DNA of 64,000 bases, taken from NCBI RefSeq assembly GCF_024584785.1, contig NZ_CP074112.1, forward strand, positions 1,674,001-1,738,000, written 5' to 3'. This document shows positions 43,371 to 51,922 of the stretch, one piece after another. Made by a program: the position numbers and the translations under genes. The stretch comes from Idiomarina loihiensis. GTDB taxonomy: Bacteria > Pseudomonadota > Gammaproteobacteria > Enterobacterales > Alteromonadaceae. The notes beneath the pieces are model-generated. The model was not told the origin of the DNA. It made no database searches and was given only the letters and a program-made list of their open reading frames with translations. Positions within the stretch are counted from its first letter, which is position 1; each line of letters opens with the position of its first letter.

Positions 43371-46091
43371 TTAACTTTCAAACAAATCATCTAGGGGCAC
43401 TGGCCGGCCAAAATAAAAGCCCTGCATATAATCACAACCTAGCTCAGTAACAAACTCGGCTTGTTGCGGGGTTTCTACCCCTTCTGCCACCACTTTAAAA
43501 TTCAAACTTTGCGCAATTTTAATCACCGAGCCAATCAACACTCGGTCACTGCGATGGGTTTTGATCCCAGCCACAAAACTCCGATCAATTTTTACTTTAT
43601 CCACCGGCAAACGGCGCAAATAGCTCAAGCTGGAGAAGCCGGTACCAAAATCATCTAACGAGATGCTGATTTGCTTATCACGCAAGCTTTGCAAGATATC
43701 CACCGCATAGTCGGTGTTTTCCATCAAGATGCTTTCGGTGAGTTCTAACTCTAACCACTGCGGCTGACACCCGGTTTCTTCTAACGTACGCTCTAAAAAG
43801 CCTTTAAATTCGCTGCGGTTAAAGTGCAAGGTACTTAAGTTAACCGCTACCTTACATGGCCCATATTGCTGCAATTGCACCGCCGCCTCACAGGCCCGTC
43901 TAAACACCCACTCACTTAACGGAATGATCTGGCCGGTCATTTCGGCCAAAGGAATAAACTCCGACGGCGGAATAAAACGCCCAGGCTCACGCTCCCAGCG
44001 CAACAAGGCTTCGTAGCCCACCGTCGCGGTATCGCTACAGCGCACAATCGGCTGATAATGCAAGGTTAACTGATTGCGTTCAATCGCCTCCTGCAAGCTC
44101 GAGCGCATCGCCGCCGATGATTTAAACTGCAAGCTCATACTTTCTTGGTACACTTGCACGTGATTATGGCCTTGGCGTTTGGCTTGATGCATGGCCATAT
44201 CGGCCCGCTGTACCAACTCCAATGGCGCATATTGGTCGTCCGTTTGATGCGCCACGCCAATGCTGGCAGTTAAGTATATTTTATGGTGCATGATCCGATA
44301 CGGCTGTGCGACGGCCGCTAATAACTTATCCGTCAGCTCTTTGACCGCCCGTTCATTGTCATGCACTTTGTCGGTAATGATTAAAAACTCATCACCACCA
44401 AACCGGCCTAAGATAGCCTGCTTACCAACCACAGCTTCTAACCGCTGCGCCAGCACTTGGAGTAAGCGGTCACCCACTTGCAAGCCCAAGCTATCGTTGA
44501 TGTAAGTAAAGCCATCCAAGTCGATAAACAACACCGTTTGCTGCTTGTTTTTATGGAACCTATCCGCTAGCACCTGCTCACTGGTGGTGCGGTTAAACAG
44601 CCCGGTCAGGGCATCATGCTCGGCCTGAAACTTCAGTTGCCGGCCCTGCAACACCAACTCCCGGTTACGCTCCACCGTCAGCGCCATCATCAGCACCAGC
44701 AAAATCCCCGCAAACACCACCAACACCTCAAGATTAGCCCGCTCTTGTAAACTGCTGAGATCTACCAAGTAGGTTTGAATCGGGTTACCTGAGGTGTTGT
44801 AGTCTGTTACTAACGCACTGTCATACAAAAACAATGCCTTACTGGCGAGGTAGGCTTTTTGCTCATCGCTGATCCAATACCCCGCATAGTCAATCAACAC
44901 GCCTCGGCCAAGCATGGTGTACGCGGTAATAGGCGATTCCATAATGCGAGTTTGCGGGGCTAGCATCAGCGGCACGTCAAACACCGCCAATAACGAAAAG
45001 TGTCGCTCCGGCTGTTCTTGGTGCGGAGGATGCGATTCAGTAAATTCCAACGGCAAACGCACAAACATCAAGGTTCCATCAGGCGAGTTCTCGCGAGAGG
45101 CTATCAACATTTCAATCCGGGTTAAACTCGCAGCTGCACTCACGCGCAAATAGGGGTCGATGTTCCACAGATGGGTGTAATGGCTGTCGCCGTTTTTATT
45201 CTGCTCCCAAACCACATCTGTCCCTTCAAGCAGCATCATACTTTCAAGGAAATCAATATCTTCCAAGTAGGCTTTAACATCTGCGTCCATCAATTGATCA
45301 TGATGGCTGGCTGGATAGTCACCCCAGCGCTCGGCCACCCGCTCGAACGTCCGCAAATGCTGCGAACCTAGTGAACGCCTACTCTCGTTTAAATTCTGGG
45401 CAACCTCACGACCTTGCTCACGCAAGTTATTCATCTGGTTATGAAAGGTGAGTAAACCAAAGCTGGTTGCGGCGGCTAAACCTAACAAGACCATCCCGGT
45501 AGTCAAAGTACTGACAGGAGGCAGGTACTCATGCCCAGCACGGCTGGCATTCCACACCGCCAATGCCGCCAGCAACACCAGCGTACAACTAATCAAACTG
45601 CCAATCGGATGCCGCGCCATCAACGGCTGCTGATAATAAAAATGCAGCACTATCATGGTTAACATGCCCAGCGCAATCGGGGCCGCCAGCAACGCTTGCA
45701 CGCGCATCGCCACCCGCCCACGTAACCGCAGCGCTAACCACAGCGACAATATCCCCATCAAGCCGTGCGTAATCGGATGCACCTGCGAATCGTAAGGATC
45801 AATCACGGAGCCAAACAAGCCGTTGGCAGCTACCACCACCCCAATAACGGCAAACGCCCGCGACAACCAAGGCTGCCACGAGCGTTTTGAATGCAAATCA
45901 AAGGTAAGGAGACTCAAGCCATTAAACACCGCACCTAATAGCAACGATGAGCTCATGGAGTGGTACAGCGGCAACTGGGTCGGTTCCCAGTAGCGATAGC
46001 CCAGGATTAAAATCCCAGCTAATAGCAGTGAAAGCGACAACACCAAATGGGTCACTGCGCGTGCTTGTTGGTCTACCTGAATTATACGCAT
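43371..46091 (-). CDS. Membrane GGDEF-EAL cyclic-di-GMP enzyme
   Basis: This 906-residue protein has an N-terminal cluster of 6-7 membrane helices (about 10-180, MASE-like). A further helix near 195-215 leads to an extracytoplasmic sensor region (about 220-450) and another helix (about 455-475). The GGDEF domain has an intact FGGDEF at 564-569 but no RxxD inhibitory site before it. The EAL domain is intact (Glu694 in EALLRW, ELTESILM, DDFGTGFSSLSYL, VVAEGVET). It may therefore both make and degrade cyclic-di-GMP, with the EAL part probably dominant. AGGA precedes the ATG. It is co-transcribed with the 42712-43359 gene. Confidence 0.93.
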   Translation of the reverse strand: MRIIQVDQQARAVTHLVLSLSLLLAGILILGYRYWEPTQLPLYHSMSSSLLLGAVFNGLSLLTFDLHSKRSWQPWLSRAFAVIGVVVAANGLFGSVIDPYDSQVHPITHGLMGILSLWLALRLRGRVAMRVQALLAAPIALGMLTMIVLHFYYQQPLMARHPIGSLISCTLVLLAALAVWNASRAGHEYLPPVSTLTTGMVLLGLAAATSFGLLTFHNQMNNLREQGREVAQNLNESRRSLGSQHLRTFERVAERWGDYPASHHDQLMDADVKAYLEDIDFLESMMLLEGTDVVWEQNKNGDSHYTHLWNIDPYLRVSAAASLTRIEMLIASRENSPDGTLMFVRLPLEFTESHPPHQEQPERHFSLLAVFDVPLMLAPQTRIMESPITAYTMLGRGVLIDYAGYWISDEQKAYLASKALFLYDSALVTDYNTSGNPIQTYLVDLSSLQERANLEVLVVFAGILLVLMMALTVERNRELVLQGRQLKFQAEHDALTGLFNRTTSEQVLADRFHKNKQQTVLFIDLDGFTYINDSLGLQVGDRLLQVLAQRLEAVVGKQAILGRFGGDEFLIITDKVHDNERAVKELTDKLLAAVAQPYRIMHHKIYLTASIGVAHQTDDQYAPLELVQRADMAMHQAKRQGHNHVQVYQESMSLQFKSSAAMRSSLQEAIERNQLTLHYQPIVRCSDTATVGYEALLRWEREPGRFIPPSEFIPLAEMTGQIIPLSEWVFRRACEAAVQLQQYGPCKVAVNLSTLHFNRSEFKGFLERTLEETGCQPQWLELELTESILMENTDYAVDILQSLRDKQISISLDDFGTGFSSLSYLRRLPVDKVKIDRSFVAGIKTHRSDRVLIGSVIKIAQSLNFKVVAEGVETPQQAEFVTELGCDYMQGFYFGRPVPLDDLFES

Positions 46092-46370
46092 TCGGTAATC
46101 CTGCTAGTCTAATTATTCTTATTATTATGGGTAGCGCCGTCAGCTCATCACATCAGCATTTACGACATAAGCTTATATAACCATAAGAAGATAACCATGA
46201 CTAGTCGGATTAGCGAGTTTGCCAACAAAAACCAAAAAAATCCTGATGAAGATAGAGATAACTAGTTTAAAAGTGATAGAGCGAATTTTAGATGTGTAAC
46301 TACCGTGGGCATACCTTGCGGATTGCCTCATGAAGTCGCCTTAATGCAATAACTAACGCGACAACTAGCT

Positions 46371-46640
46371 TTAATGCGCTAGAATACTGATATGGAGCCG
46401 CTTAAAAATCGAAGCTGAGCGTGGTAACACCCAAAGCTTACCATTGCGATCCCGAAACACCGCGTGGGTCAGAATCGGTGACCGTTCCATTTCTATCATG
46501 GCCCGGCGCAAGGCTTGACCATTCGACTCACTGCTTGGCACCCCGATATCAGATAACTTTTCGTCACCGTTATATAACGATATCTTGCGATGCCTCTTAT
46601 AATGACTACTCTGACCAGCTGTCACTGCTTGTTCCCCCAT
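46371..46640 (-). CDS. Possible small protein, unknown function
   Basis: This 89-codon frame encodes a basic, soluble protein with the segments DEKLSDIGVPSSESNGQALR and THAVFRDRNGKLWVLPRSAS, which look like real coding sequence and not a shadow. No opposing gene explains it. The ribosome site is weak (ACGGAC). The central RRAMIEMERSPILTH might bind nucleic acid, but this is a guess. It could be a genuine small gene or a decayed one. Confidence 0.45.
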   Translation of the reverse strand: MGEQAVTAGQSSHYKRHRKISLYNGDEKLSDIGVPSSESNGQALRRAMIEMERSPILTHAVFRDRNGKLWVLPRSASIFKRLHISILAH

Positions 46641-46941
46641 GTCCGTACAGAAAATAGTGCTTATAATTGTAGTTAGTATGTAAAGATTACGCTATAAATC
46701 ATTTTCGATATAGTAGGCGCAAAATCGTAACGATTTGTTGCGTCTTGGTTAACTTTTAAAGAATAAGGCACGAAAGGGGTAAAAAACAATCGGGTTTTAT
46801 ACGAAATCGTTGTCAGATTGGGGATGATTTGAGCGTCCGTTATTTTAACAGTGTAAAGGTTTTGGTGAGGGCTTGTTTGTTTGGAACTTAGCGGGGGCTT
46901 AATCAGAGCTTAATCGGAGCTTGCGCTAGCGCATGAGGAGA

Positions 46942-47010
46942 ATTAGAAGAGGCAGCAGTGCGACCAAAGTATGGATTACGGAGTTCGAACAAGGTGCTGC
47001 CTCTCCTAAT
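46942..47010. promoter_or_regulatory. Long imperfect hairpin upstream of the beta-CASP nuclease gene
   Basis: ATTAG-A-AGAGGCAGCA (46942-46957) is complementary to TGCTGCCTCT-C-CTAAT (46995-47010), 15 pairs with one mismatch over a 37-nt loop. It ends 90 bp before the nuclease start. It could be a structured 5' leader or a small RNA. No known riboswitch class is recognised. Confidence 0.55.
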
Positions 47011-47100
47011 ACAAATAGGCTACCTGAGAGATCGGCTATTGTCAGTAATTTTTTTCTGGTCTAGGCTGATTTTTCGCTTATAACTCAAGGAGAAATGTAA

Positions 47101-48528
47101 ATGGATATTACACATCATGGTGCTCATGAAGGGGTCACCGGTTCTTGCCATCAACTTCACCTCGATATCAAAGGTAGCTCCAGTCCATGTTCCGTGTTGA
47201 TCGACTGCGGTATGTTTCAAGGGATGGATGCCAAACGCCATCAGCTTAATCAACAAATGCTAGCGGTCGCCGAGCAAGAGGGCGCGCTGGGTTACAGCGG
47301 AGATAGCAGCGGGCTTGGCTTTAGCATCGACGACATTGAAGCTTTGGTGCTCACTCATTGCCACATCGACCACGTTGGGCGCGTGCCACAGCTGATCACC
47401 GCCGGCTTCAGCGGCCCCATTTACTGCACACCCGCCACCGCCAGTTTGCTGCCGATCGTCTTAAGCGATGCACTAAAATTACAGCTCGGCCATAGCAACC
47501 AGCAAGACGACATGATTGACCACCTGGTGCGCCGCATCCAGCGCCAAGTCATGCCTATCGCTTACGATCAATGGTTTACCCTACCCTTTAGCCGCGACCA
47601 AATCCGCTTACGGCTACGCAACGCCGGCCACATCTTAGGCTCTGCCTACGCCGAGTTTGAGCGCATCGAAGACGGCTTTCGAGTGGTCTTTTCAGGCGAC
47701 CTCGGCTGCAAAAATACGCCCTTGCTACCGGATCCGACCCCACTCGAATACGCCGATATCTTAGTGCTAGAAAGCACCTACGGCGACCGCCTGCACGAAC
47801 CGCGCGAGCACCGCCAAGCACAGCTCAAACAAGTCATCGAACGAGCCTTTGAAGATAAAGGAACGGTACTTATTCCGGCGTTTAGTATCGGCCGCACCCA
47901 AGAGCTGCTGTACGAACTTGAAGATCTCATCCACAGCCACGCCGATTGGGCCAAGATGACAGTGATTTTAGATTCGCCGCTGGCATCGCAATACACCGCC
48001 ATGTATCGACGCCTGCGCCAGCAATGGGATGACGAAGCCAAGCAACGCCTGGCTGACGACCGCCATCCGCTTAATTTTGAACGGCTGCACATCGTTGAAA
48101 GCCACGAACAGCACGAACAACTGGTGGAACTCTTGCGTGATAGCGGCACCCCAGCGATTGTCATAGCCGCCAGCGGCATGTGCAGCGGCGGCCGCATCGT
48201 CAACTACCTGAAAGAGCTGCTGCCCGATGCCCGCACCGATCTGATTTTTGTCGGCTACCAAGCCGAAGGCACCCCCGGCCGCGACATCCAACGCTACGCC
48301 GAACACGGCCTCGGCTCCGGCAGTTCCGGCTACGTGGTACTCGACCACCAACGCATCGCCATCAACGCCCGTATCCACACCCTTGGCGGCTACTCAGCCC
48401 ACGCCGATCAGCGCGAACTGGTCGAATTCGTACAAAGCGCCCAACGCCCTATCCCCGACATCCGCCTCGTACACGGCGAACCCGCCGCCAAACGCGCCCT
48501 GCGCGCCGTCCTAGATAGCTTCGATTGA
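47101..48528 (+). CDS. Beta-CASP metallo-beta-lactamase RNA nuclease
   Basis: This 475-residue cytosolic protein has the metallo-beta-lactamase fold with metal site THCHIDHVG (His86, His88, Asp90, His91), GHILGSAYAEF and FSGDLG with the metal Asp. A beta-CASP insert (about 205-390) contains VLESTYGDR and IPAFSIGRTQELLYEL, then the closing GGYSAHADQRELVEFV. This is the CPSF73/YSH1-like group of RNA-processing exo- or endonucleases found in many proteobacteria. AAGGAG precedes the ATG. The gene stands alone, preceded by the hairpin at 46942-47010 and followed by a REP-like palindrome. The RNA targets in proteobacteria are not well known. Confidence 0.93.
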   Translation: MDITHHGAHEGVTGSCHQLHLDIKGSSSPCSVLIDCGMFQGMDAKRHQLNQQMLAVAEQEGALGYSGDSSGLGFSIDDIEALVLTHCHIDHVGRVPQLITAGFSGPIYCTPATASLLPIVLSDALKLQLGHSNQQDDMIDHLVRRIQRQVMPIAYDQWFTLPFSRDQIRLRLRNAGHILGSAYAEFERIEDGFRVVFSGDLGCKNTPLLPDPTPLEYADILVLESTYGDRLHEPREHRQAQLKQVIERAFEDKGTVLIPAFSIGRTQELLYELEDLIHSHADWAKMTVILDSPLASQYTAMYRRLRQQWDDEAKQRLADDRHPLNFERLHIVESHEQHEQLVELLRDSGTPAIVIAASGMCSGGRIVNYLKELLPDARTDLIFVGYQAEGTPGRDIQRYAEHGLGSGSSGYVVLDHQRIAINARIHTLGGYSAHADQRELVEFVQSAQRPIPDIRLVHGEPAAKRALRAVLDSFD

Positions 48529-48542
48529 GCCGAAGAAGGACC

Positions 48543-48572
48543 TGCGGCCCCAGCTACGTAGCTGGGGCCGCA
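48543..48572. repeat. REP-like 30-bp perfect palindrome, copy A
   Basis: TGCGGCCCCAGCTAC is followed by its exact complement. The palindrome lies 14 bp after the stop of the nuclease gene, and the downstream bases (caagttcctccaa) match those of copies B and C. It may act as a terminator or transcript-end stabiliser. Confidence 0.9.
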
Positions 48573-48595
48573 AGTTCCTCCAAACAATCTAAAAC

Positions 48596-48625
48596 TTTAC
48601 CAAAGTACGACCAATGTCGTACAAT
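48596..48625 (+). promoter_or_regulatory. Promoter with embedded 16-bp palindromic operator
   Basis: TTTACC (48596-48601) and TACAAT (48620-48625) form a sigma70-type pair with an 18-bp spacer. The spacer holds GTACGAC-CAAT-GTCGTAC (48605-48622), whose inner 16 bp equal, on the other strand, the palindrome at 13063-13078. A regulator bound here would block the promoter, so repression is more likely than activation if this -10 is used. Confidence 0.6.
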
Positions 48626-48636
48626 AGAGGCCTGCC

Positions 48637-48717
48637 ATGGGATTTAACAACATTAAAAAGAGAGTCATCAAATGCTTGGATGAGGCAAACAGTGTATTTA
48701 TCAGCATTCATATGTAA
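48637..48717 (+). pseudogene. 26-codon frame, possible remnant of a toxin partner gene
   Basis: The frame encodes a 26-residue peptide starting MGFNNIKKRVIKCLDEAN and ending SVFISIHM, and stops 9 bp before the zinc-finger gene. It looks like the two ends of a longer small protein joined by an internal in-frame deletion, which would be the lost partner of the following gene. This is a guess from its composition and position; it may also be a leader peptide. Confidence 0.35.
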
Positions 48718-48726
48718 GAGGCTAAA

Positions 48727-49320
48727 ATGAAAATATTCAAGGTTGGTGACTCACACAAAGCAGCCTGTACAACATGCCAATCATTTGGAGACACAACATT
48801 CCAGTTACGTGATGTCCCCTTCAGCGATGGCAGCGGTATCGTTAAAAATGTTCTGGTTGGCGTTTGCGACAAATGTGACAGCGTCGTTCTCCTTCCACAC
48901 CAATCAACTCCCGCGGTTAAGCGCCAGTATGAAACCAAGCGCAAACCGGTCGAGGGACGCTTACCTGCACACCTGATCGATATCCTAAACCTAGCAACAA
49001 TAGAAATTGGGGCTTCCATCGATTTCGTCCCCAATTTAATGAAATACTATATTCACGCATTGTCTGAGAATGAGATGGCAGCGAAATCTATCACACAGTA
49101 TTTGAATAGCGAATTAGCAAAAGGTCGAGCAGATAAACGGCTATCCCTAAAAGGGCGGCTACTAGCTAGTGAAATTGAGCGTCTTAAAGTGATAACGGAT
49201 ATAGCAAACACAACTGATTTACTAAAAAGCATTGTTCTTAAGATTAACGAAGACCTTTTACTTAAACGAAAAGCAGCACCAATTAAAGAATTGAGAAATA
49301 TATCAGCAGCATTGGCGTAG
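48727..49320 (+). CDS. Zinc-finger protein, MqsA/YgiT-like N-terminus, unknown function
   Basis: This 197-residue protein starts with a four-cysteine zinc-ribbon pattern (CTTCQSF and CDKCDSVV, about residues 15-55), as in MqsA/YgiT-type antitoxins. The remainder is helical, with a basic C-terminus (LLLKRKAAPIKELRNISAAL). The GC content is lower than in the neighbours. It is preceded by a promoter with a palindromic operator and by a 26-codon frame 9 bp upstream. This arrangement resembles a toxin-antitoxin operon in which the toxin gene has been lost. I cannot name the family. The start follows AAGAGG. Confidence 0.75.
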   Translation: MKIFKVGDSHKAACTTCQSFGDTTFQLRDVPFSDGSGIVKNVLVGVCDKCDSVVLLPHQSTPAVKRQYETKRKPVEGRLPAHLIDILNLATIEIGASIDFVPNLMKYYIHALSENEMAAKSITQYLNSELAKGRADKRLSLKGRLLASEIERLKVITDIANTTDLLKSIVLKINEDLLLKRKAAPIKELRNISAALA

Positions 49321-49342
49321 AGACTTAAATACCGGAGCCACC

Positions 49343-49372
49343 TGCGGCCCCAGCTAAGTAGCTGGGGCCGCA
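49343..49372. repeat. REP-like palindrome, copy B
   Basis: The same 30-bp palindrome as copy A with one central mismatch, 22 bp after the zinc-finger gene stop and before the end of the facing cyclase gene. It shares flanks ccggagccacc and caagtccctccaagtc with copy C. Confidence 0.9.
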
Positions 49373-49412
49373 AGTCCCTCCAAGTCCCTGCAGACAGAAA
49401 AGAGCAACAAGC

Positions 49413-50447
49413 CTACTTAATCACAATCGGGTTAATCGGCGAGCCTGAGCCGCGTTCCATTTTCAGCGGCGCCGCGGTGAACATAAAGGTATACTGACCA
49501 TCTTTGGCGCTATCCGCGGCCAAATCGTCCAGCCAATACAACTCGCTCAGCACCACACCTAAATCACGAATCAGCGCGCCATGTAAAGGAATCACGTAGT
49601 CGTCACCCTCAATCTTTTGTGGTACCAATTCAACCGCTAAGTTATCCGCCGCAATCACCGGAATTTCCATCTGATCAATCCAGCGTACCAACTCTTTGCT
49701 GTAGCACAAACCTGGCTCGGTGGTAGCGCTCCATGGCGCATCTGGCGCATCGCTATAAAAACGGCCAACGGAGCCCGTACGAATCAGCAAAATATCACGC
49801 TTCTGAAGCGTTACACCTTGGGCCTTTGCTGTCTCTTTCAGATCTTGCAAAGTCACGCAACTGCTAGGTGGCAAACGCCCGGCATCGCCGCCTTTACGTA
49901 AACCAACATCCAGCAACACCCCGCGTCCCACAATACCGTGACTCGCCAAGCTACCAATATCCACATGGTCATGCCCATGCACCGTACTATCAGCGCTCAC
50001 CCCACCGTAAACTTGGTCACCGTACCAAGCGTGGCCTAACGCATCCATGTGCGTGGTTCCTTGCAGGTACATAAATACCGCATCATCAGAATACTTCACG
50101 CCACCCGCCAGTTTTTCCAGCTTACCGGTGTCGTACATGCTCTCATCTTGAGTCATATAGTGCATGGCCGGCACTCGACCAGGAAAGACCGGTCCCACGC
50201 CATGAATCATCGGCAACTGTAAAGTAAATGTCTTACCCTGCTTCACAGCTTTTACCCCACGCATCGCCTGCGCGTCATCGAGGTAATTCAGCGCACCAAT
50301 TTGGTCGTCATCTCCCCATTTGCCCCAGTTCTTGGGCATATCGGCCTGTAATTTCTCAATCGGTGTTTGTTGTGCCAGAGCTGCTGTTGATAAACCCATC
50401 AGCATGGCTGCAATCGCTACTGGTAGTACTTTCTTTGTTGTTTTCAT
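49413..50447 (-). CDS. Exported cyclase-family (kynurenine formamidase-like) hydrolase
   Basis: This 344-residue protein has a signal peptide (about 1-25, AALAQ) and a cyclase-family fold. The metal-binding motif HMDALGHAWYG matches the family's HxDxxxH pattern, and GVLLDVGLRKGG follows. The family includes kynurenine formamidase, isatin hydrolase and other Mn- or Zn-dependent amidohydrolases that open rings or cleave amides. It is the last gene of the five-gene sigma54-controlled operon, 32 bp after the semialdehyde dehydrogenase, and the only secreted enzyme in it. It probably releases the substrate outside or in the periplasm. A lactone or amide of a hydroxy-acid would fit. Confidence 0.88.
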   Translation of the reverse strand: MKTTKKVLPVAIAAMLMGLSTAALAQQTPIEKLQADMPKNWGKWGDDDQIGALNYLDDAQAMRGVKAVKQGKTFTLQLPMIHGVGPVFPGRVPAMHYMTQDESMYDTGKLEKLAGGVKYSDDAVFMYLQGTTHMDALGHAWYGDQVYGGVSADSTVHGHDHVDIGSLASHGIVGRGVLLDVGLRKGGDAGRLPPSSCVTLQDLKETAKAQGVTLQKRDILLIRTGSVGRFYSDAPDAPWSATTEPGLCYSKELVRWIDQMEIPVIAADNLAVELVPQKIEGDDYVIPLHGALIRDLGVVLSELYWLDDLAADSAKDGQYTFMFTAAPLKMERGSGSPINPIVIK

Positions 50448-50479
50448 AATGTAAGTCCTTATTGTTATTGGAATAAAAC

Positions 50480-51922
50480 TTAGTTACTCAATTTAATGTA
50501 TTTGGTTTCGAGATATTCCTCGATCCCTTGACGGCCGCCTTCACGACCCATACCCGACGCTTTGACTCCGCCAAATGGCACCGCAGCATCTGAGATAAGG
50601 CCCGTGTTTACACCCACCATGCCTACCTCAAGCTCTCGTGCAAAGCGTTGAATACGTTTTAAATCTTGGCTGTAGACATAGGCAGCCAAGCCTGCCTCTT
50701 GCTGGCGTAACTGTTGAATTAATTGGGCCTCGTCAGTAAAGCGCACCAAAGGTGCTACCGGCCCAAAAATCTCCTCTTGCACGCACTCCATAGCAAAACT
50801 GGCGTCAGCCAATACCGTGGGTAAAAACCAATTGGCATCGCTCTGCCAACGTTTACCACCGCATAACAGCTTGGCCCCTTTGGTGAGCGCATCTAACAAC
50901 AGCTTTTCTACTTTATGCAGGGCCGCCCGGTTGATCAGCGGCCCAATCGTGACATCAGCCTGATCGCCAGAGCCCAAGCGCAACTGCTGCACCTTCTCAA
51001 CTAAGCGTTCAGCAAATGGCTGATACACTTCATCGGCAACAAACAGGGCATTGGCGCACACGCAGGTTTGCCCAGCATTACGAAACTTAGCCGCAATAGC
51101 TCCATCCACCGCAGCCTCAATATCCGCATCGGCGCAAACAATAAAAGGAGCATTACCACCCAGTTCTAACGACAGTCGCTTCAAGGTTGGAGCACATTGA
51201 GCCATCAACAAACGCCCCACCGCAGTCGAGCCAGTAAAACTCAACTTCCGAACCTGCTTGGAAGCCGTTAATTGGGCTCCTACCTGCTGTGCATCGCCGG
51301 TGATCACATTCAGCACCCCAGCTGGTAGCCCCGCGCGTTGTGCGAGTTCAGCCAAAGCCAATGCTGTAAAAGGTGTATCCGGCGCTGGTTTAACAATCAT
51401 GGTGCAGCCCGCAGCTAAGGCCGGCGCTACCTTCCGAGTGATCATCGCCGCCGGAAAATTCCATGGGGTAATGGCCGCACACACCCCTACCGGCTCTTTA
51501 ACGACCAACATCGATAATGGGGTTTCGCCGTAGGGCAAGGTCGCCCCACCATCAAGCAGGCTCGGCTGCGCAAACCATTGAATGTAGCTCGCAGCATAAG
51601 TTATCTCACCGAGCGCTTCAGCCAACGGCTTACCCTGCTCCAGCGTCAAAATCCGCGCCAAGCGCTCGCGCTCAGCCATAATCAACTCATACCAAGCCTG
51701 CAACAGCGCACAACGCTCACGAACCGGTACCTCCCGCCACAGGTAATAGGCTTGTTCGGCAGCAGCAATACAGGCCTCAACTTGCGCGCCACTGAGTTGT
51801 GGCACCTTGCCTAAGCACTCTCCTGTTGCTGGGTTGACGACCTCCTCTACCGCATCGGCATCAAGCCACTGGCCATTCACTAATGCCTGCTGGCGTAACT
51901 CAATCACGTCGTTCTTAAACAT
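50480..51922 (-). CDS. Succinate-semialdehyde dehydrogenase-like aldehyde dehydrogenase
   Basis: This 480-residue NAD(P)-dependent aldehyde dehydrogenase is of the GabD type. It has PWNFPAAMITRKVAPALAAG, FTGSTAVGR for the cofactor, general base Glu253 in LELGGN and nucleophile Cys287 in GQTCVCAN, then EEIFGPVAPL. GabD-like enzymes oxidise succinate semialdehyde to succinate; related aldehydes cannot be excluded. The start overlaps the sigma54 activator's stop by 8 bp. With the upstream iron-type alcohol dehydrogenase it would complete oxidation of 4-hydroxybutyrate, or of a similar hydroxy-acid, to a dicarboxylate. Confidence 0.9.
   Translation of the reverse strand: MFKNDVIELRQQALVNGQWLDADAVEEVVNPATGECLGKVPQLSGAQVEACIAAAEQAYYLWREVPVRERCALLQAWYELIMAERERLARILTLEQGKPLAEALGEITYAASYIQWFAQPSLLDGGATLPYGETPLSMLVVKEPVGVCAAITPWNFPAAMITRKVAPALAAGCTMIVKPAPDTPFTALALAELAQRAGLPAGVLNVITGDAQQVGAQLTASKQVRKLSFTGSTAVGRLLMAQCAPTLKRLSLELGGNAPFIVCADADIEAAVDGAIAAKFRNAGQTCVCANALFVADEVYQPFAERLVEKVQQLRLGSGDQADVTIGPLINRAALHKVEKLLLDALTKGAKLLCGGKRWQSDANWFLPTVLADASFAMECVQEEIFGPVAPLVRFTDEAQLIQQLRQQEAGLAAYVYSQDLKRIQRFARELEVGMVGVNTGLISDAAVPFGGVKASGMGREGGRQGIEEYLETKYIKLSN

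Larger units (their letters stand above)
46092..47100. other. 1-kb region with few genes
   Basis: This stretch separates the GGDEF-EAL gene from the beta-CASP nuclease. It contains one plausible small gene (46371-46640, minus) and a long hairpin at 46942-47010. A 22-codon frame (46197-46265, plus) follows AAGAAG but has no other support. The nuclease promoter must lie in its right part. No RNA gene is recognisable by eye apart from the hairpin. Confidence 0.5.

Noticed and set aside
46197-46265. 22-codon plus-strand frame (MTSRISEFANKNQKNPDED...)
   Set aside because: It has a purine-rich stretch upstream but no conservation or context evidence; too short to call.
48180-48518. 112-codon Arg/Pro-rich frame inside the nuclease gene
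   Set aside because: A shadow frame of a GC-rich coding segment with no own ribosome site.
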